A stretch of DNA of 64,000 nt from Tyto alba (GCF_018691265.1 NW_024881322.1:15773489-15837488), one strand, 5' to 3'. Shown: positions 1-13,000, numbered from the stretch's first letter. Notes: generated by a model from the letters alone, not told the origin. Translations and numbers: made by a program.

Positions 1-2790
1 AAGGACATTGTGCCATTCTATCTCACACTGCATACATACCACTCCAGGAAGGAGCTACAGCCCCCTCCACCCTCTCCTGTAACTCTCGAAATAGCAACCA
101 AACACAGTGAGCATCTCCTGTCTGTTACTCTTTGGCCTTCCTATGGCATTAAGCATCATTTTGTTAGGAAACTGTGCCATTCACACACAACATCCCCCCC
201 ATCCCCACCACCATTTTGACTAGTTCAGTGAAGTCTTAACACAAAGCAAAACCTTTCCCAAGGGCAGGGTTTCCCCTTCAAAAGACAGCTACGCCAGTGC
301 TTGGCATATGGTAGAAACAGCGTGAGGATATCCACACGGGTGCATCCAGGCAAAGCGCTCAGCTTCTCTGACAAGAGTGAACTAAGGTTTCAGACTCCCA
401 GTTTATTTACCTGCTGCATGTCACAAGCAGGATGGCTATCTTTTTGTTCTGACAATACACCTGCTGTCACCAAATCAGGATATTTTTTATCCAACACCAG
501 ATCAAATTACTTAAGAGGCAGGAAGGGAATACTAGGACATCAGGACACCTATGCTCTGCTTTGAAACCTTCGTTCCATACAAATAATTTAGCTCAGGTTG
601 GCATTGTCCTCTCTCTAAAATGGGAATTGTAAGTTACCTATCTTGATCCAGTGCTTGGAAGAGCACAGGTGAAAGGATTTTTTAGATTATTGTTATAATT
701 ATTTATCAGCCCAAACAAAGCTACTCCCAAGTTTATGCCAGTGTGAATAGGTTGTGAGTGGCAACAAAGTTTTCCCCAGTTACCTACTCCTCCACCACTG
801 CCTTATTTTTATATTTTTTTTTGGTTGCTCTGAACCTTTAACAACCGAGCACTGCCACTGTTCATTTGATAAGATCCTACTATATGCTTATAACAGACAC
901 TTACATGTACTAGAATAAAATAATTACATAAAGAAATGAACGTTGAAAGGTGGCTTTAGAAGACTTATAAACCTCCTTCAAGGAATCTTATGGCAACATT
1001 ACAGCTGAGCATAAAGCGCGCTAATTCGTGTTGAGCACAGATTGATTTTCATGAGAAGCATTTTCATTTCATGAGGATGATTCCAGCTGGCATTCAGCCT
1101 TTTCTGCAGGTGACTCTTGTTACTCCTGTAGGGACAAACAAAACCAGGAAGCCTGACCTCTGATATCCAGTGTAGCATTTACTCCTGGTTCACAACAGTC
1201 TGGATGATAAAAGGAGCTGAAGAGCACCTAGAACTAGATACTCTAGTTATTTCTATTTATAACAAGAAAAGGGCTCTCTCCAGGAATTTAACTGCTGCCT
1301 TACTGCTCTGCTGCAGCAGCAAGAACAACCACTATCATCCCAACCACTGCTCAGGTTTTAAATCAGCAAAACACAAAAAATGAGAGCTCGTTCACTATTA
1401 TACCCAACAGAACTCCGCACCATACTGATTATGGTAACAAGAAAGGCTCGTTATCAGGATAAAACAAAAGTGCAAAAAAATACAAATGTGTTGGTTTTGC
1501 AAATTAACTGTTTTGTGATTTACCTGAACCGTATCACTTCCATTGCACTGAGGCAGTATGCAAAGATACATCCCAATCCAAAGCCTTTTAAAGCCAACAA
1601 AAATGTAAGGAATGTAAGTGCACATGTAACATCACTCACCTTTGGCACTAATGACATGGTGTCCGAATTATGCTGGCCTTGTCAGCAATACCCATTTCCC
1701 CTATCTGCTTTTTTTCATTTGTAGGGTCCCTAAAAAGAACTTGAATACTTCTTTTGTAAACCCAGCACTAGAACTACAGACACACACGTTATAAAAAATA
1801 CACCATGATGCAAATAAAAATCCCCCAAAAGAAATGCGCATCTCAGTTGCAGTTGGTATTACAATAACATACCAATTCTTACCAACCTACCTCTCCGTTA
1901 CAGCCATATCCAGCTTTACAGCCGTGGCTTTAAAACAAACCAGCACCAAGAGCAGATGAGGCAAGGAGCAGCTGCAATGCATGTGTTTTACATCATGATT
2001 TCTGGTAGGTCAGACAAGCCTGTAGCTTGAAGTCTTGCATGCACATTTGGACCAGATATAGCATTGCTTACTTAAGTCTGACAATGCAGCCATGAGACCT
2101 CATGGCACTCCTTTTGTGGTTACAAGTAACACTCTGGTTTGACAGGCACAAGGTAAGTAATTGTATTTGCCTTTGTTAAAGACATTTAGATACCGATGTG
2201 TTTTTTAAAAACACCTCTCAGCATTGATTTGCATCATGACACATCTATGCCAAGTAACTCGGCAGGACAATGGAGACCTGAGCTCAGCTTCTTCAAAAGT
2301 TGCCAACATACCCGTCTTTCTTGCCACCACCAGCTCCCAAAACAACTGTCTTGCTATTAACCCCATTTTGCTATTATCCCTATTTTACTTCATCAGCTCT
2401 TGAGGGACTGACTCTACGTGCAGAACTGGACTGAAGAAGGAAGAGACTGATCCTGCAGAAGCAGCAAGAAGATGGCCTACACACACAGTGCTATCTACTG
2501 AACAAGCAAAATACACTTTTGCTTCCATCTCATCTCAGTTCGAATCAGATTAAGAAGAGATATTTTAGAGAAAAGTGACTGTTGTTTGTGATGTGTAAAA
2601 CAGGAGACATAACATGGTACTGGGTTTTCTTTCAGCCAAAGGGCATCTCACAGAGAAGAAAATTGGCAAGTTGGCACTGCAGCAAGGACTCATGCAAAAA
2701 TCAAACCTACATAAAAAACTGCACGAGGGACACGGCAGACACTGGTAAGGGAGGATGCAGTGGGGGCTGACTCACAGCTCTACTGAAACG

Positions 2791-2856
2791 AGAAATCCTG
2801 GCCGTACTGATATCATTGGGAACTTTGCCATTGGCTGTAAGGGAGCCAGGTTTCAC
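2791..2856. repeat. Short ancient hairpin-type repeat fragment
   Basis: The left arm GAAATCCTGGC (from 2792) is nearly the reverse complement of the right arm GCCAGGTTTC (to 2854), with a spacer containing TTTGCCATTGGC. This resembles the old dispersed amniote sequence in which AAATCCTGGC and 'CCATTGAC' words occur in inverted arms. The family is from memory and uncertain; the inverted arms are visible. Confidence 0.35.
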
Positions 2857-3306
2857 CCCCGAGTGCTGGAGCACGGGTTTACTGAAGCAGGATGGGGTCC
2901 CACGCTCACCTCCACAGAGCTCCTGCAAGAGCAGACCAGAAGGAATAGCAGTGGGATCCCTCATGCAGAACCTAGCAAGGTCACCTGGGAAGTGACCTGT
3001 CTTTTTGTACAGAAAATCAAGTTTTACTTTATTTTTACCTAAATCAAAAGACTGTTACGGCTCCAAGAGCAGCTTTTATTTCTTCCTTGAAAATACCAGA
3101 TCCTAAGAAACCTCATCAGGTTTCTTAGCCTCTGAAACAGTTAAACACAGCTCTCTGCTACTACTCAGTTAGGCCCTTCCAGAAATGAATGCCAGTTCTG
3201 CAAAGCCACATGCTTAATAAATGATTTGAAACACTGCTGTCTGTGGAACACATTGCTCTGTTTTTCAGTGATCTGGCACGTAGTGCCATGCATGTGATAG
3301 TGGGGG

Positions 3307-3326
3307 AAAAAAAAAAAAAAAAAAAA
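3307..3326. repeat. A20 homopolymer
   Basis: A run of 20 A residues followed by A-rich sequence inside LANCL2 intron 1. It is probably a simple repeat; I see no retroposed gene body in front of it. Confidence 0.9.
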
Positions 3327-6300
3327 GTAAAAATAAAAAAGGGGTCGGGAGAGAAAGAGAGAGAGAATTCAATAGCTGCAGGCAAACTACTACACTGCTA
3401 CAATGTCAACTTAGGAGTAGGCTTTAAACGCAGGCATCACCCTATCTCAGAGGAGATGAGGTCCTGAAAAACAGCATTAAAAGGCAATCCATTCAAGTTA
3501 CACAAAGAATTGTTTAAAGCACATAAGAAATAATAAGACTGTGCCTCTAAATGCATCTGTGTGTAAAAGAAGCTATTTGTCTCATTGGTGATTAGGTTGC
3601 AAAAAAACAAAGCCTAAAGATTTACATCGTCATAAAGAATCATCAAAAAGCTTCAGATTATTGGTAACAAATAAACATGATTAACAGACACCCAGGAACA
3701 TTATCCCGTATTTTGGGAAATGGAGGCTGATAAAGCCAAAGAACAATTCTGAAAATCACTGGTCCTGCAGGTAACCTAACATCAGCATGCTACTTCTTGA
3801 AAACTAAGAAAATAAAGTCGGTTGTGGGTACGACTTAAACTCACTCACCACACAGAGGTCTCTGCCCTAGCTGAGGCATTTTTAGGTGGTCCATCAGCTG
3901 TTAAAAAAAGTTAAAACCTCTGCCAGTACTGTCTAAATTATTTTGATGCACAGACAGCGGGTATATTCCACATACTGAACTTGACAGTGTATCAGTGTTG
4001 TGCAGTTTAGACCCCCATATAATTCATTTTCACCAGAAAATGAGTACCTGTTATTGCACTTGCCCACACAACTAGTCAGAGTAACAACTCATTAATACAC
4101 AGGCCTGGCAAGATAAAACCAGAAAAGTGCAAAGAGTGCATAGACATGAGACAATTTAATCAGAACATGGGTTTTGATTTTAAAAAGTATCTTCATTCAG
4201 AACTGGTTGAGTAAAACGAAATAGGCTTAACCATGTGGTTAAAATGTTGTCCTGAATAAAAGGAGAGGCTTTCAATATAAAAGCATCCAAAAAGCGCTAA
4301 GCAGCATTTGATGCTGATGTGTGCTGTAGGAACGAAGCAGCAGTTCTTCCTCTGAGGCTGTATACACTAACTGCCACGAGTTAGTAATGGACAATGAAGT
4401 ACAAGAAACCAATTCTCAGACTCAAGTTTGACGAAGACTGACAAAAAGCAAAGCAAACTTCCCTTCAACGGAAACTCGATGTGCAGTACTCTGAGTCCTC
4501 TATTGAAATAGCACGCACCTGAGATGGGCCGTCAGGAAATGCCCAGAAAAGTGTCAATCTCAAGAAACGTGGATATCCCACCCCACCTCTCCAGCAAAAA
4601 AAAAAAAGTGTGGGGAGGAAAAAAGTACTGGCTCTGGGGGTTCAATTTTGCCTCCAGTGGTACTATGCCCACTAGTCTAAGTGGTTGCAGAATCAGTGCC
4701 AGAACAGAGAGAACTTGCTGCTCTCAGCAAGGCAACTAAAACACCCAGTGAGACAACACAACAGATATAAAAAATACTACAGGGAGGGGAATGAAGAGTG
4801 AGGCAATGACAAAAAATGTTAGATGTATTTCTAAAAATATATTTTAAAGGAGGAGAAAGACCAAAAAGCCACATAAAGGAGTTATCAGAACTAACAGGAG
4901 ATTGAGAAAGCACCGGGAAACTGAACATCACCAAATCATACAAAAAATAATCTAAGTAAATATTCTGTATCCCCATCAAGTGATAATCTTTACCAATAAG
5001 CATCATTAGCTTTAAAACAGGTTCCCTGTAAGAAGCCTGCTGCAAAGTCTGATTAAGTACGTTGTATACATTTGCAGAACACACTACCATTTAGTAATAT
5101 TCTTAAAACATTATGGGAAATCAGAAAAAAAAAACTTATCAGGAGAGAATTGGCTTGAAAAAGCAGTTACTATTTGGGCATTCTAGTGACCTATCCATAA
5201 AGTTGGAATCCAGTTTCATCACTGTCACAGACTACCCTGTGATTCCACAACAAATCCAGACAATCTTAAATTGAGGGCTGGCACGTGTCTATGCCTTGAT
5301 GCCAAAGATGCTTTTCTTGCATGCACAGAAAACCTGCATCAGGTTGCCCGGGCACGGGGTTGTTCCCAACCTTTCCCTGGGCGAGCAGGTAGTATCAGCC
5401 TGCCTTGAGTTCCCCAGTCACCGGCCCGCAGACGGTGTGAAGGCGGCTCCCAAATCACAGCCAGATGTGCTATGGATGTAGCCACAGAGCTGCGGTGGCT
5501 CCGAGGATGGTGGGCAACCTGGGGTTGATATCGGCAAGTCGCCCACAGAGCCAGGTCTTTGAACAAGACTGCTTCTTCCCAGTAAGGTCGCCTCACCCTT
5601 CCCAGGAAATCCATGACAGCTTTGTAGCTCTCCACCACACGAAGGTTTTGACGAACAGTTTCTGAGCCAGGACAACCGGCTGCCCCGCTTCACGCACAGC
5701 TGTGCAGACCTCCCCCTTCTCGGTGCCCTCCCCCCCAGCTAATGGGTAACACAATGCCAACAAGTCTTGACATTAATTGCAGCTGCAGGTCGGCTCTGCT
5801 GCAGTTCAGGTGGGAAAGCAAAGCACAACACTGCTCAAACAAGGTTGCTTCTGGTTCCAAACCTGCACAGGCCCACAGCCTGACCTTGCCACATTTTAGA
5901 ATAGAGGAGTTTAAAACTCGAGTTGCCTACAATGCAGGGGAAACTATAAAAAGAACATCTGCTTTTCAAATATTAATACTTTCCTCAATAAACAATGACA
6001 GTGAATTAAAAATTGAACTTAACAGAAAAACTGACTTTCCCATGAACTAGGGAATATGCTTTGTTCTTAGCCTACAGCAGTCTATTCATTTCTCTGCTCC
6101 CCTGACCTTTCCATTTTGAAAACTTTTGGACCACTCTGAGATAACATCTATAGGTACTTTTTTAGGCTAAGGTATCACTATGGGATGCAAATCAAAAGGA
6201 AAAGGGCCACGGGATATATATTTGAAAGATTCGTCATTTTTTTAAACAAAGACTTACATTTTAAATTATGTTTCTTATTAATCTAGAATTACTGCCATCT

Positions 6301-8743
6301 GATGAATTATTACCTCCAGCTTTCTCAGACAAGTTACAGATGCAATTCAAGTCCACGACACCTTCACGGTAAAGAAATCTAGTTAAAGTGAGTTTCAACT
6401 ACATGAGCAGAGCCCACCCAGATAGATTACTGCAGGGCTTACTGTGACTATTTTTAAGGTGGGAAATCAGCACCCCTAAAGTTTGTTTTCTCTTCTCCTG
6501 CTCCCCTACCTTCTAGCTTCCTGAATTGCACCTTCCGCATACAAACACAGGCTTCCATATGCAGCACTTTGTCCCAATTGTCTCACATTTCAGACGACGG
6601 CTTGGAGAGTTTCTTGTTCTTTTATCAGCTGGATGAATTTTAGATGGCAATTGTGGCAGCTTATGAAATCAAATTGGGGGATTAATAATGCATTGCCTTC
6701 CATGACAACGGCACAGCCCCGCACACCTCTAGCTGTCATTACGTGAGTCACTCCGTGCTCACTGCTCCACACAGCAGCAGATGGGAGGAAGAAATTATGC
6801 AGTGCACTGAGGGCTTTTGAAAGCTGCTCTCATTTTTAGGAAACTTGTGCTATTGAGTATAGCGGTTTACATAACAGACTCCCTAACCTATGTAAAGTCC
6901 TTTTGTCGTCACTGGGGCTTTAGGCAGGCAAAGACATTTTGACATCTCTGATGGGACTGCAGTGTGTTAAACTCAAAAACAAAACCCCAAGCCCCAAACA
7001 ACAAAAGCACCCCCAAATACTCATCACGAAGTCTTATAGAAGTCAAGACAGTACTAGGATTGACAATATGCAAATGCTGCAAAGAATACAAACACACATA
7101 GCTATCTTCTAGCCCAGAAATATGTAGGACAATTCCTCAGATTTTGCAGATGCAGAAACAAAAGAAAACGTACACTCGTATCTGCCTTCTCCTATGAAAT
7201 GCACAGAGATGAAAAAATTCAAAGACCACTGAATGTTGCTGTAGTTACCATTAATGTAACACAGTACAGAAGATGATTTTTTTCCAGTGAAGTTTTGTAC
7301 TTTTGATAGTAATAAAGGCCAGACGCCCCCTTTTATCAAATACACAGCTATTTGAGTGCTCAGAGATATTTTCCAAACAAAGCTGCACAAATAGCTGCCA
7401 ACTGTCACACTGTAACAAGGAATGTCATCCACCACTGGGGCTGGGAAAAAACACTGTAAAATAGCACACTCATCTACAGCAGAGCAGAACAGACATTCCT
7501 AATGTGAATACAGGGCTAGAAATTCTTGACTAACTCATTTCAGCTCTGCCACAGAACAACACCTCTGAATTTGGATTCACTCAGGAATTAAATGTGAAGT
7601 AAGTTAGAGTTGAACTGTTCTGCAATACAGCTAGTATCCTCTAACAAAAAAACAAAAATGTAGTAGTCAACCCAGATCACTAGTAAATGAAGGCTTATTT
7701 TCTCTTTAAAAAACCGGCCGTGAAGTGTGGGATCTAAAGCAGGTACATAAGAAGGATGATTGGCCTACAGAAAGCCTCAGAAGAAAGCTATTGGCATGTT
7801 TTTTACCAATTTAACATAGCTTAGCCACACAGGACTTCATAAACCTCAGTTGCAATAACTTAGTGTGACCTTTCATCACCTCGGACTGATGGTGAGCTGA
7901 TGCTGTCCTGCTCATTCTTACGATACTCAGAAAGAATGCTGCTTTCACTGCTGGGCATCACCATCCTCGTCCCATGCTAGCAGTAAATTAAGGTGATTCC
8001 TTGTTGCCACAAGCAGAAAAATAGGGAGCTGAGATCAAAGGCTCTACTTTATTTACCCCAGCGTACAGCTGAGCGAGTTAGGAAAGTTAGCTTCCCACCC
8101 AGCACATTTGTGCCTCTAGCAACGTCGCCACACAGTGCTTTTCATCCAAAAGATGACAAAGCAGCACAGTATTGAAAGATGAGGCTGCTCAGGGGCCAAA
8201 ATGACAGAAGGCCCACGTTCCGGTGTTCCTTCTGCAGTTTAGGCCAGCCTGCGTGGTAACAGGCCAGAGCAGCTTCTGTGCTTAAAGCCTAAAACGCACA
8301 CAGCTCCCCAGCCAGCGGCGCGAGGGGACAAGCGGAGCGGGAAGTCTGTGAACCTTGTTTGAGCAGCACTGCCGGACAGACCTTCTGCTGGTCTGGACCG
8401 ACATCCCCCTCGGAGGGCGGGCATGCCGGCGGGCAATGCCGGGGCGAGCTAAGGCCCGAGAGTTGCTGACACCTGAAGAGAAGTACGTTTCCTCCAGAAC
8501 CGCGTTCATCGCTCCCCTCCGAGCTTCACCGGAGGAAGCAGGCAGCCCGTAAGCGGTGTGTCGGCCCGCCGTGCTCAGGCAGCTCTACCTCCAGGCCCGG
8601 CGCGGCGGGGGGAAGCAGCAGCTCTCTGCGGCCGCGCTCCCGCTCCTCCCCTCAGCCCGCCCGCCCCGCTCCCCCCTCAGGGGCCCGCTGCCCCCGCCGC
8701 CGTACCGGGGCCTCTCCGGAGGCCCAAAGGGGCCGGGACTCAC

Positions 8744-8941
8744 CTTCCCATCGGCGCCGAAGGGGAGGGACTCCTCGTCCGGCGGCAGCGGCGCCTTGTC
8801 CCGCTGGGCGTCCGCCGCGCCGGGGGCGGCCGCGGCTGCGTGGGGCTGGTAGTCAGGGTAAGGGTTGGCGAAAGCCCGCTCCTCCATCTCCGCCTCGCCG
8901 CCCAGCTGCAGCTTCAGCCTCTTGGACATGCTCTCTCCCAT
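8744..8941 (-). CDS. LANCL2: LANCL2 exon 1, coding part (LanC-like protein 2, N-terminus)
   Basis: The 66-codon exon starts MGESMSKRLKLQLGGEAEME and continues through EERAFANPYPDY to FGADGK, then the donor GTGAGT in phase 0. The start is almost identical to mammalian LANCL2. Known for the family: Gly2 is N-myristoylated and the basic KRLK stretch helps membrane binding; LANCL2 is a glutathione-binding LanC-like protein reported to act in stress signalling and Akt activation. Residues 34-45 are an alanine-rich low-complexity stretch that differs between species. The ATG has G at -3 and G at +4, a good Kozak context. The frame stays open upstream, but it has no in-frame ATG, so this start is firm. 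Later exons lie beyond the left edge. Confidence 0.95.
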
Positions 8942-8949
8942 CTCAGCCG

Positions 8950-8969
8950 CCCCCCCCCCCCCCCCCCCC
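8950..8969 (-). repeat. LANCL2: G20 run in LANCL2 5' leader (C20 on plus strand)
   Basis: Twenty uninterrupted C on the plus strand read as G20 in the sense of LANCL2 and end eight bases before the start codon. If the leader includes it, the mRNA has a strong G-quadruplex candidate right at the initiation site. The length may be uncertain because such runs are hard to sequence. Confidence 0.9.
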
Positions 8970-9128
8970 GCCTCCACTTCCCGGCCCGCCTCCCCGCCCC
9001 GCACGGCAAGCCGGAGGGGACACACTCCGCCCCGCCGCAGCCCGGCTGGGGAAGGCGAAAAGGTGGAAGCTGCGACGCCGCGGTTCAGCCGGGCGTTCCC
9101 CTCTCCCCTCCGCTGCCCGGTTCCCTCC

Positions 9129-9149
9129 TCAGCCGGGGCGGGGAGGCAT
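9129..9149 (-). other. Possible six-codon upstream ORF in the LANCL2 leader
   Basis: An ATG at 9149 (minus) opens a six-codon frame (MPPRPG) and stops at 9129, out of frame with the LANCL2 start at 8941. It counts as an upstream ORF only if transcription begins to the right of 9149, which the sequence does not show. Confidence 0.25.
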
Positions 9150-9470
9150 GGCACCGGCTGGCTGTCACCGCCGCAAAGCCCGCCCCGAGCTCCTCATCGC
9201 GTCCCCCGCCGCGGCGCCTCAGGCCCTGGGGCTGCCGCCGGCCGAGCGCCGGGCAGCGGAGCGGGGCTCCCGCCGGCTCCTCCCGCCCGTCCCCCCGCGG
9301 CGGGGACGAGCCGCCGCCCGGCGCATCTCAGAGCAGCGGCAGCAGCAGCAGGAGGGGGAAGGACAGCCCCAGGAGCAGGCAGTACGCCACCAGCTCCCTC
9401 GCCCGCCGCAGCCGCAGCCCGGCCGCGCTCATCCGCCGACAGCCCCCGCCGAGCCCCGGCGGCAGGGACG

Positions 9471-9518
9471 GAGGGAGGGAGGGAGGGAGGGAGGGAGGGA
9501 GGGAGGGAGGGAGGGAGG
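9471..9518. repeat. (GAGG)12 tetranucleotide repeat
   Basis: Twelve perfect copies of GAGG, all purine on the plus strand, about 530 bases upstream of the LANCL2 start codon. It is a likely length-variable microsatellite in the promoter region. An interrupted GAGGGGAGGGAGG follows at 9540. Confidence 0.95.
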
Positions 9519-9597
9519 CGGCGGCCCCAACGCCCGCCCTGAGGGGAGGGAGGCGGCGGCGGCCGCCCCTCCGCCGGCTGAGGGGAGGCAGCTCCGC

Positions 9598-9615
9598 GGG
9601 GGGGGGGGGGGGGGG
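9598..9615. repeat. G18 homopolymer
   Basis: Eighteen G in a row on the plus strand in the LANCL2 CpG island, flanked by CGC and TGG. It could form a G-quadruplex, and the run length is error-prone. Confidence 0.9.
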
Positions 9616-10060
9616 TGGCTTCCTTCCCCTCAGTCCCGCCTTCGGGTCACCGTGGCGGCTCGTTGTGGCCCGCCCTGCCTGCTACAAACCCACAGCGTGT
9701 TAAAAAAAGAAGGAGAAAAAAAAAAAAAAACAAAAAAAACAAACCACCAAACATAGCAGCTCGTCGTCCCCCCACGCGTGGCTCCACGGGCGGAGCGTGG
9801 GGAAGGCTGGGTGCGAGGGGAAGCGGGGCGGGGATGGCATCCCGGCTCGGGAGGATCGGGGGGTTCCCTTTGGGATCCATTCCCGAGGCGGGGGTGGGTG
9901 CCGGGGCACCGGGGGGGCGGCCCGGTCGCGTCCGTGGGCGCCTTCCGTCTGAGGGCGGGAGAAGGGCTGCGAGGTGGAGCGGGTGCTGCGCGGCAAGCAA
10001 GGGTGAACCTTTCCCGTTCACAAGTAAACGGTGGGTGCTGCCGGAATCGGTGTAGCCCTC

Positions 10061-13000
10061 AGCAACTCGTACCCCACGCTGAAACATCCTCGTGTAGAAA
10101 CAGGCTGCAAAAAACTTGCAATCCGGCCGAAAGCAGCACGCAGGCTTGTATTAAAATGCGGACACGGGAGGCCTCATTATGCCATTAAATATTTACTCCC
10201 AGCTATGCCGTCACTTTTTGCTAGTAACTGTCAGTCAGCCAGACTGTAGACTATTAATTCAAGATCTGGACGCTGTGCAGTCTTATTGATCTTCAGTTGT
10301 CTGTGTTAAGTAGTTTTATTGCTATCCAAATACATACTCAGTGTGTAAGATTAAATATAAGCGATGCTTCGCTTGTTTACAGTTGTTTGTAGCAATACGC
10401 ATGTGAACAAACAGGACACGTCCATTATCTTGTGGCAGGATATACATTTCAGGCAATACTTATTTCATTTATTTTAGAAATCGAACAGATGACACAGCAA
10501 AAATTCCAAACAGCTTGTCTGACAAGAGGTACCTCATATGAAAATAACCATGCACTCAAAAATGACATAATCATCTATAAAATACCCTGTTCTATAATAA
10601 TTTTAAAAAACCCTTTATGCATGATTTCCTCTTTGATGTAGAAGTCTTTTGTGCTGTGTTGTGGAGCCTGAAAGGGTAAAAGCAGAACCTTTTTCAAAAA
10701 TCCTTTGTTTCTGTGTAGACATTTTGCCGTGCAGAAAATGTGTTTTCCTCTCAAATGATTTCCTTCCCTCAGCAAAGACCAGCTGTGTTGGTGCAAGTAA
10801 CTACATCCCCATGAACAAAGACCGTAATTAAGCTTTTAATACAAATGTGTGCGGCTGCTGTTTTCTTACACCTTCTACACTCTTCAATCAAAACAGTGGG
10901 AAGAGAAAAGCAAGATCGTACCAACCAGTACATGCTCAAGGTCTACAGATGAGGAGTGAGGGTCCTCCCAGGCACCTTGCAAAAGTAGGTTCTTCTCTTC
11001 CTCTGGAGCAGTGGGTTGGGGAATGGTGGGTTTGCATCTCCTGCCCGTTGCCTCCTTGTCCTGTTTGGGTATTGGCACACGGCTGTGTTTTAACACCCCG
11101 TTGTGCCCATGGACCTGAGATTTCTGAGGCACTTCTCTCCATGCCCACCGTTCTTCGCATTCGTTGCAATGTGGTGTGTTTAGTCTCAAGCATACAAGGC
11201 ACTCTTTTGTTCTTAGCAGGTGGATATAGCTCAAAAGAACTTTTAGGCTTCTCCTTTCACTCCTTTGCCTTTGATACACATGGAGCTCCCACAGCCTGAA
11301 TGGGAATCATGGATAAAGGAAGAGGAAAAAGGTTGGGCTGAGTGAGGTGACAACCTTTAATATAAGTTTATAGCAAGAATTGATTCACATCTCTCCTCTA
11401 GCAGTATGGAGCAGGAGGCCTTGCCTACTGAAATCATGATTTCATGGATGCTTTCATCCACAATATGTCTAAATGCTACTGCAAGCAGTGAGACCTCATC
11501 CTTTCTTCCCACTCCAACTATGCACTCCTGTAACCTGCCTTCTGCAGTACTGGCAAACGCACAGCCCTGCAGCAAGCTGATCTAGCTGAAAGCTGTCCTT
11601 TTCCTTGCTGCCATGTAGGTGAAATCCAATGAATGTTTAACCAAGGCCCGATTCCTACTTAGGTGTCATTTTTTTCATGTAAACAATGAAAATTTTTGCT
11701 CAACAGATCATTGGGCTACTCATTCTTCACACAGGAGGAATTCATAAACACCTCTCTTTTAATTCTGGCTTTTCCTTCCCTCCCATCCTCTTTACATCCT
11801 GCAGTGTCTGATAGTGTGCTCCCAGTGGGACCAATGTCATTTTTTAAAATAATAAAATAAATTATCCGTTACTTTTTGGGCCAGGTCTAAATAATCAGAA
11901 ACTGTGCGTAACCCCATTAATGACGCTGTGCTTTCCCATGTGTTTTGCTGTTTGATTCCCAGTATGCATAGTAAATTATCCTAGCTAACAAGGAGGGAAG
12001 GAGCGTGGTGTATCACAGAGCAAATCCTCCCAGGGCTAGCACACAGCTGCCCTTCACACTATACCCCACGAGAGCTACATCACGCTGCAACGTGATGCGG
12101 CTTGCAAAAGGACTGCAAGCAACTGTCAGGAGTCTCCGAAGCTCTAGCTGTGACGTGTTTAATTGTTCCTTCAGCAGCTGTGTCCATTCATATTACGGTA
12201 TGATAGAGCTCATTTATTTTGGTGTGCAATGGCTCCAGATAAGTGCACGCCACAGCCCCATCCGTGTTTTGTTACGTGGGTGATGGGTATGTGACGTCGG
12301 CACCCATGGCAAAGCGCCTGGTAAATTCTGGGGAACCGATGTAGCAGCTGGCATTTATCTCATTTTATTTCTGAACATAGATCTGTGAGATTCAGCTGAA
12401 ATTAACTGAGAGGAGGCAGAGCTTCAGGAGTGGACCCTGCTCATGTGATACGTAATGGAGAACTGCTTTCTTCAGTATTTACCTGTGGAAAACCAAGGTA
12501 TGGCAATTTCTCAGCTGGCACAGCAAGTCAGTGGAGATGGGGCAGTTTATACCTGCTGCAAATCAAGGATCATACTTTTATTCAACATAAATGAAGTTTT
12601 TCATACTGACTTTTGCTTTTTCTCTCTCTGGTCCTTTCCTCTTTGGGCTGCACTTTGTCTGTGCTGCATCCTTTGTGCTCTGCAGCAAGCCTTTTTCTCC
12701 TCTAGCTCTACCGTAGACCTATAGACTTCCTAATTCCCTCTTCACCATTGCTTTCCCCTCCCCTTAGCCGTAATTCCTAATTTATTTTTTTCTTCACCAC
12801 TGTCTAATATTATATTCTTCAACTAAATTCTTTAAAACTGTTTAGGCCTAATAAACTAGGAGGGTCTGCTTCTTGTAATAAAAGAGATAGTATGAAATAA
12901 AAATTGCAGGATCAGGTTTTTCATTTTAATTGCAGAAGACTTACAGGTTTTGGACCAAATTCAGTCCTGTGTTTCAGTTCAGCTTCAGGTGGAGTTTAAC

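Larger units (their letters stand above)
1..8743 (-). other. LANCL2: LANCL2 intron 1 (5' part)
   Basis: This stretch follows the exon 1 donor at 8743 (GTGAGT read on the minus strand), so it is the start of intron 1. I looked on the minus strand for exon 2, which should encode the first helices of the LanC fold, and did not find it; the intron therefore runs past the left edge. Contents are ordinary non-coding DNA with an A20 run at 3307-3326, a small hairpin-like repeat at 2791-2856 and a GC-richer patch at about 5290-5750. No other gene is supported; the short open frames look like chance. Confidence 0.8.
8290..10060. promoter_or_regulatory. LANCL2: CpG island over LANCL2 exon 1 and promoter
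   Basis: The sequence becomes very rich in G, C and CpG from about 8.29 kb and returns to the AT-rich background just after 10.05 kb. It covers LANCL2 exon 1, its 5' leader and about 1.1 kb upstream. Several GC-box-like words (CCCGCCC, GGGCGG) are present, for example near 9178 and 9915, and I see no TATA box close to the start codon. This is the usual form of a housekeeping promoter. The transcription start cannot be placed from sequence alone. The very long open frames on both strands here (up to 381 codons) are a by-product of low stop-codon frequency in GC-rich DNA. Confidence 0.85.

Noticed and set aside
1..8743. LANCL2 exon 2 within the window
   Set aside because: No minus-strand frame resembles the first LanC helices; it must be beyond the left edge.
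8942..9154. N-terminal extension of LANCL2 by 71 codons
   Set aside because: The frame is open upstream but has no in-frame ATG (the farthest start is a GTG), and the ATG at 8941 gives the conserved MGESMSK myristoylation start.
8558..9703. 381-codon open frame on the plus strand opposite LANCL2 exon 1
   Set aside because: GC-rich DNA rarely contains stops; the peptide is Pro/Arg/Gly/Ala low complexity and overlaps several other frames. The minus-strand LANCL2 exon explains the conserved part.
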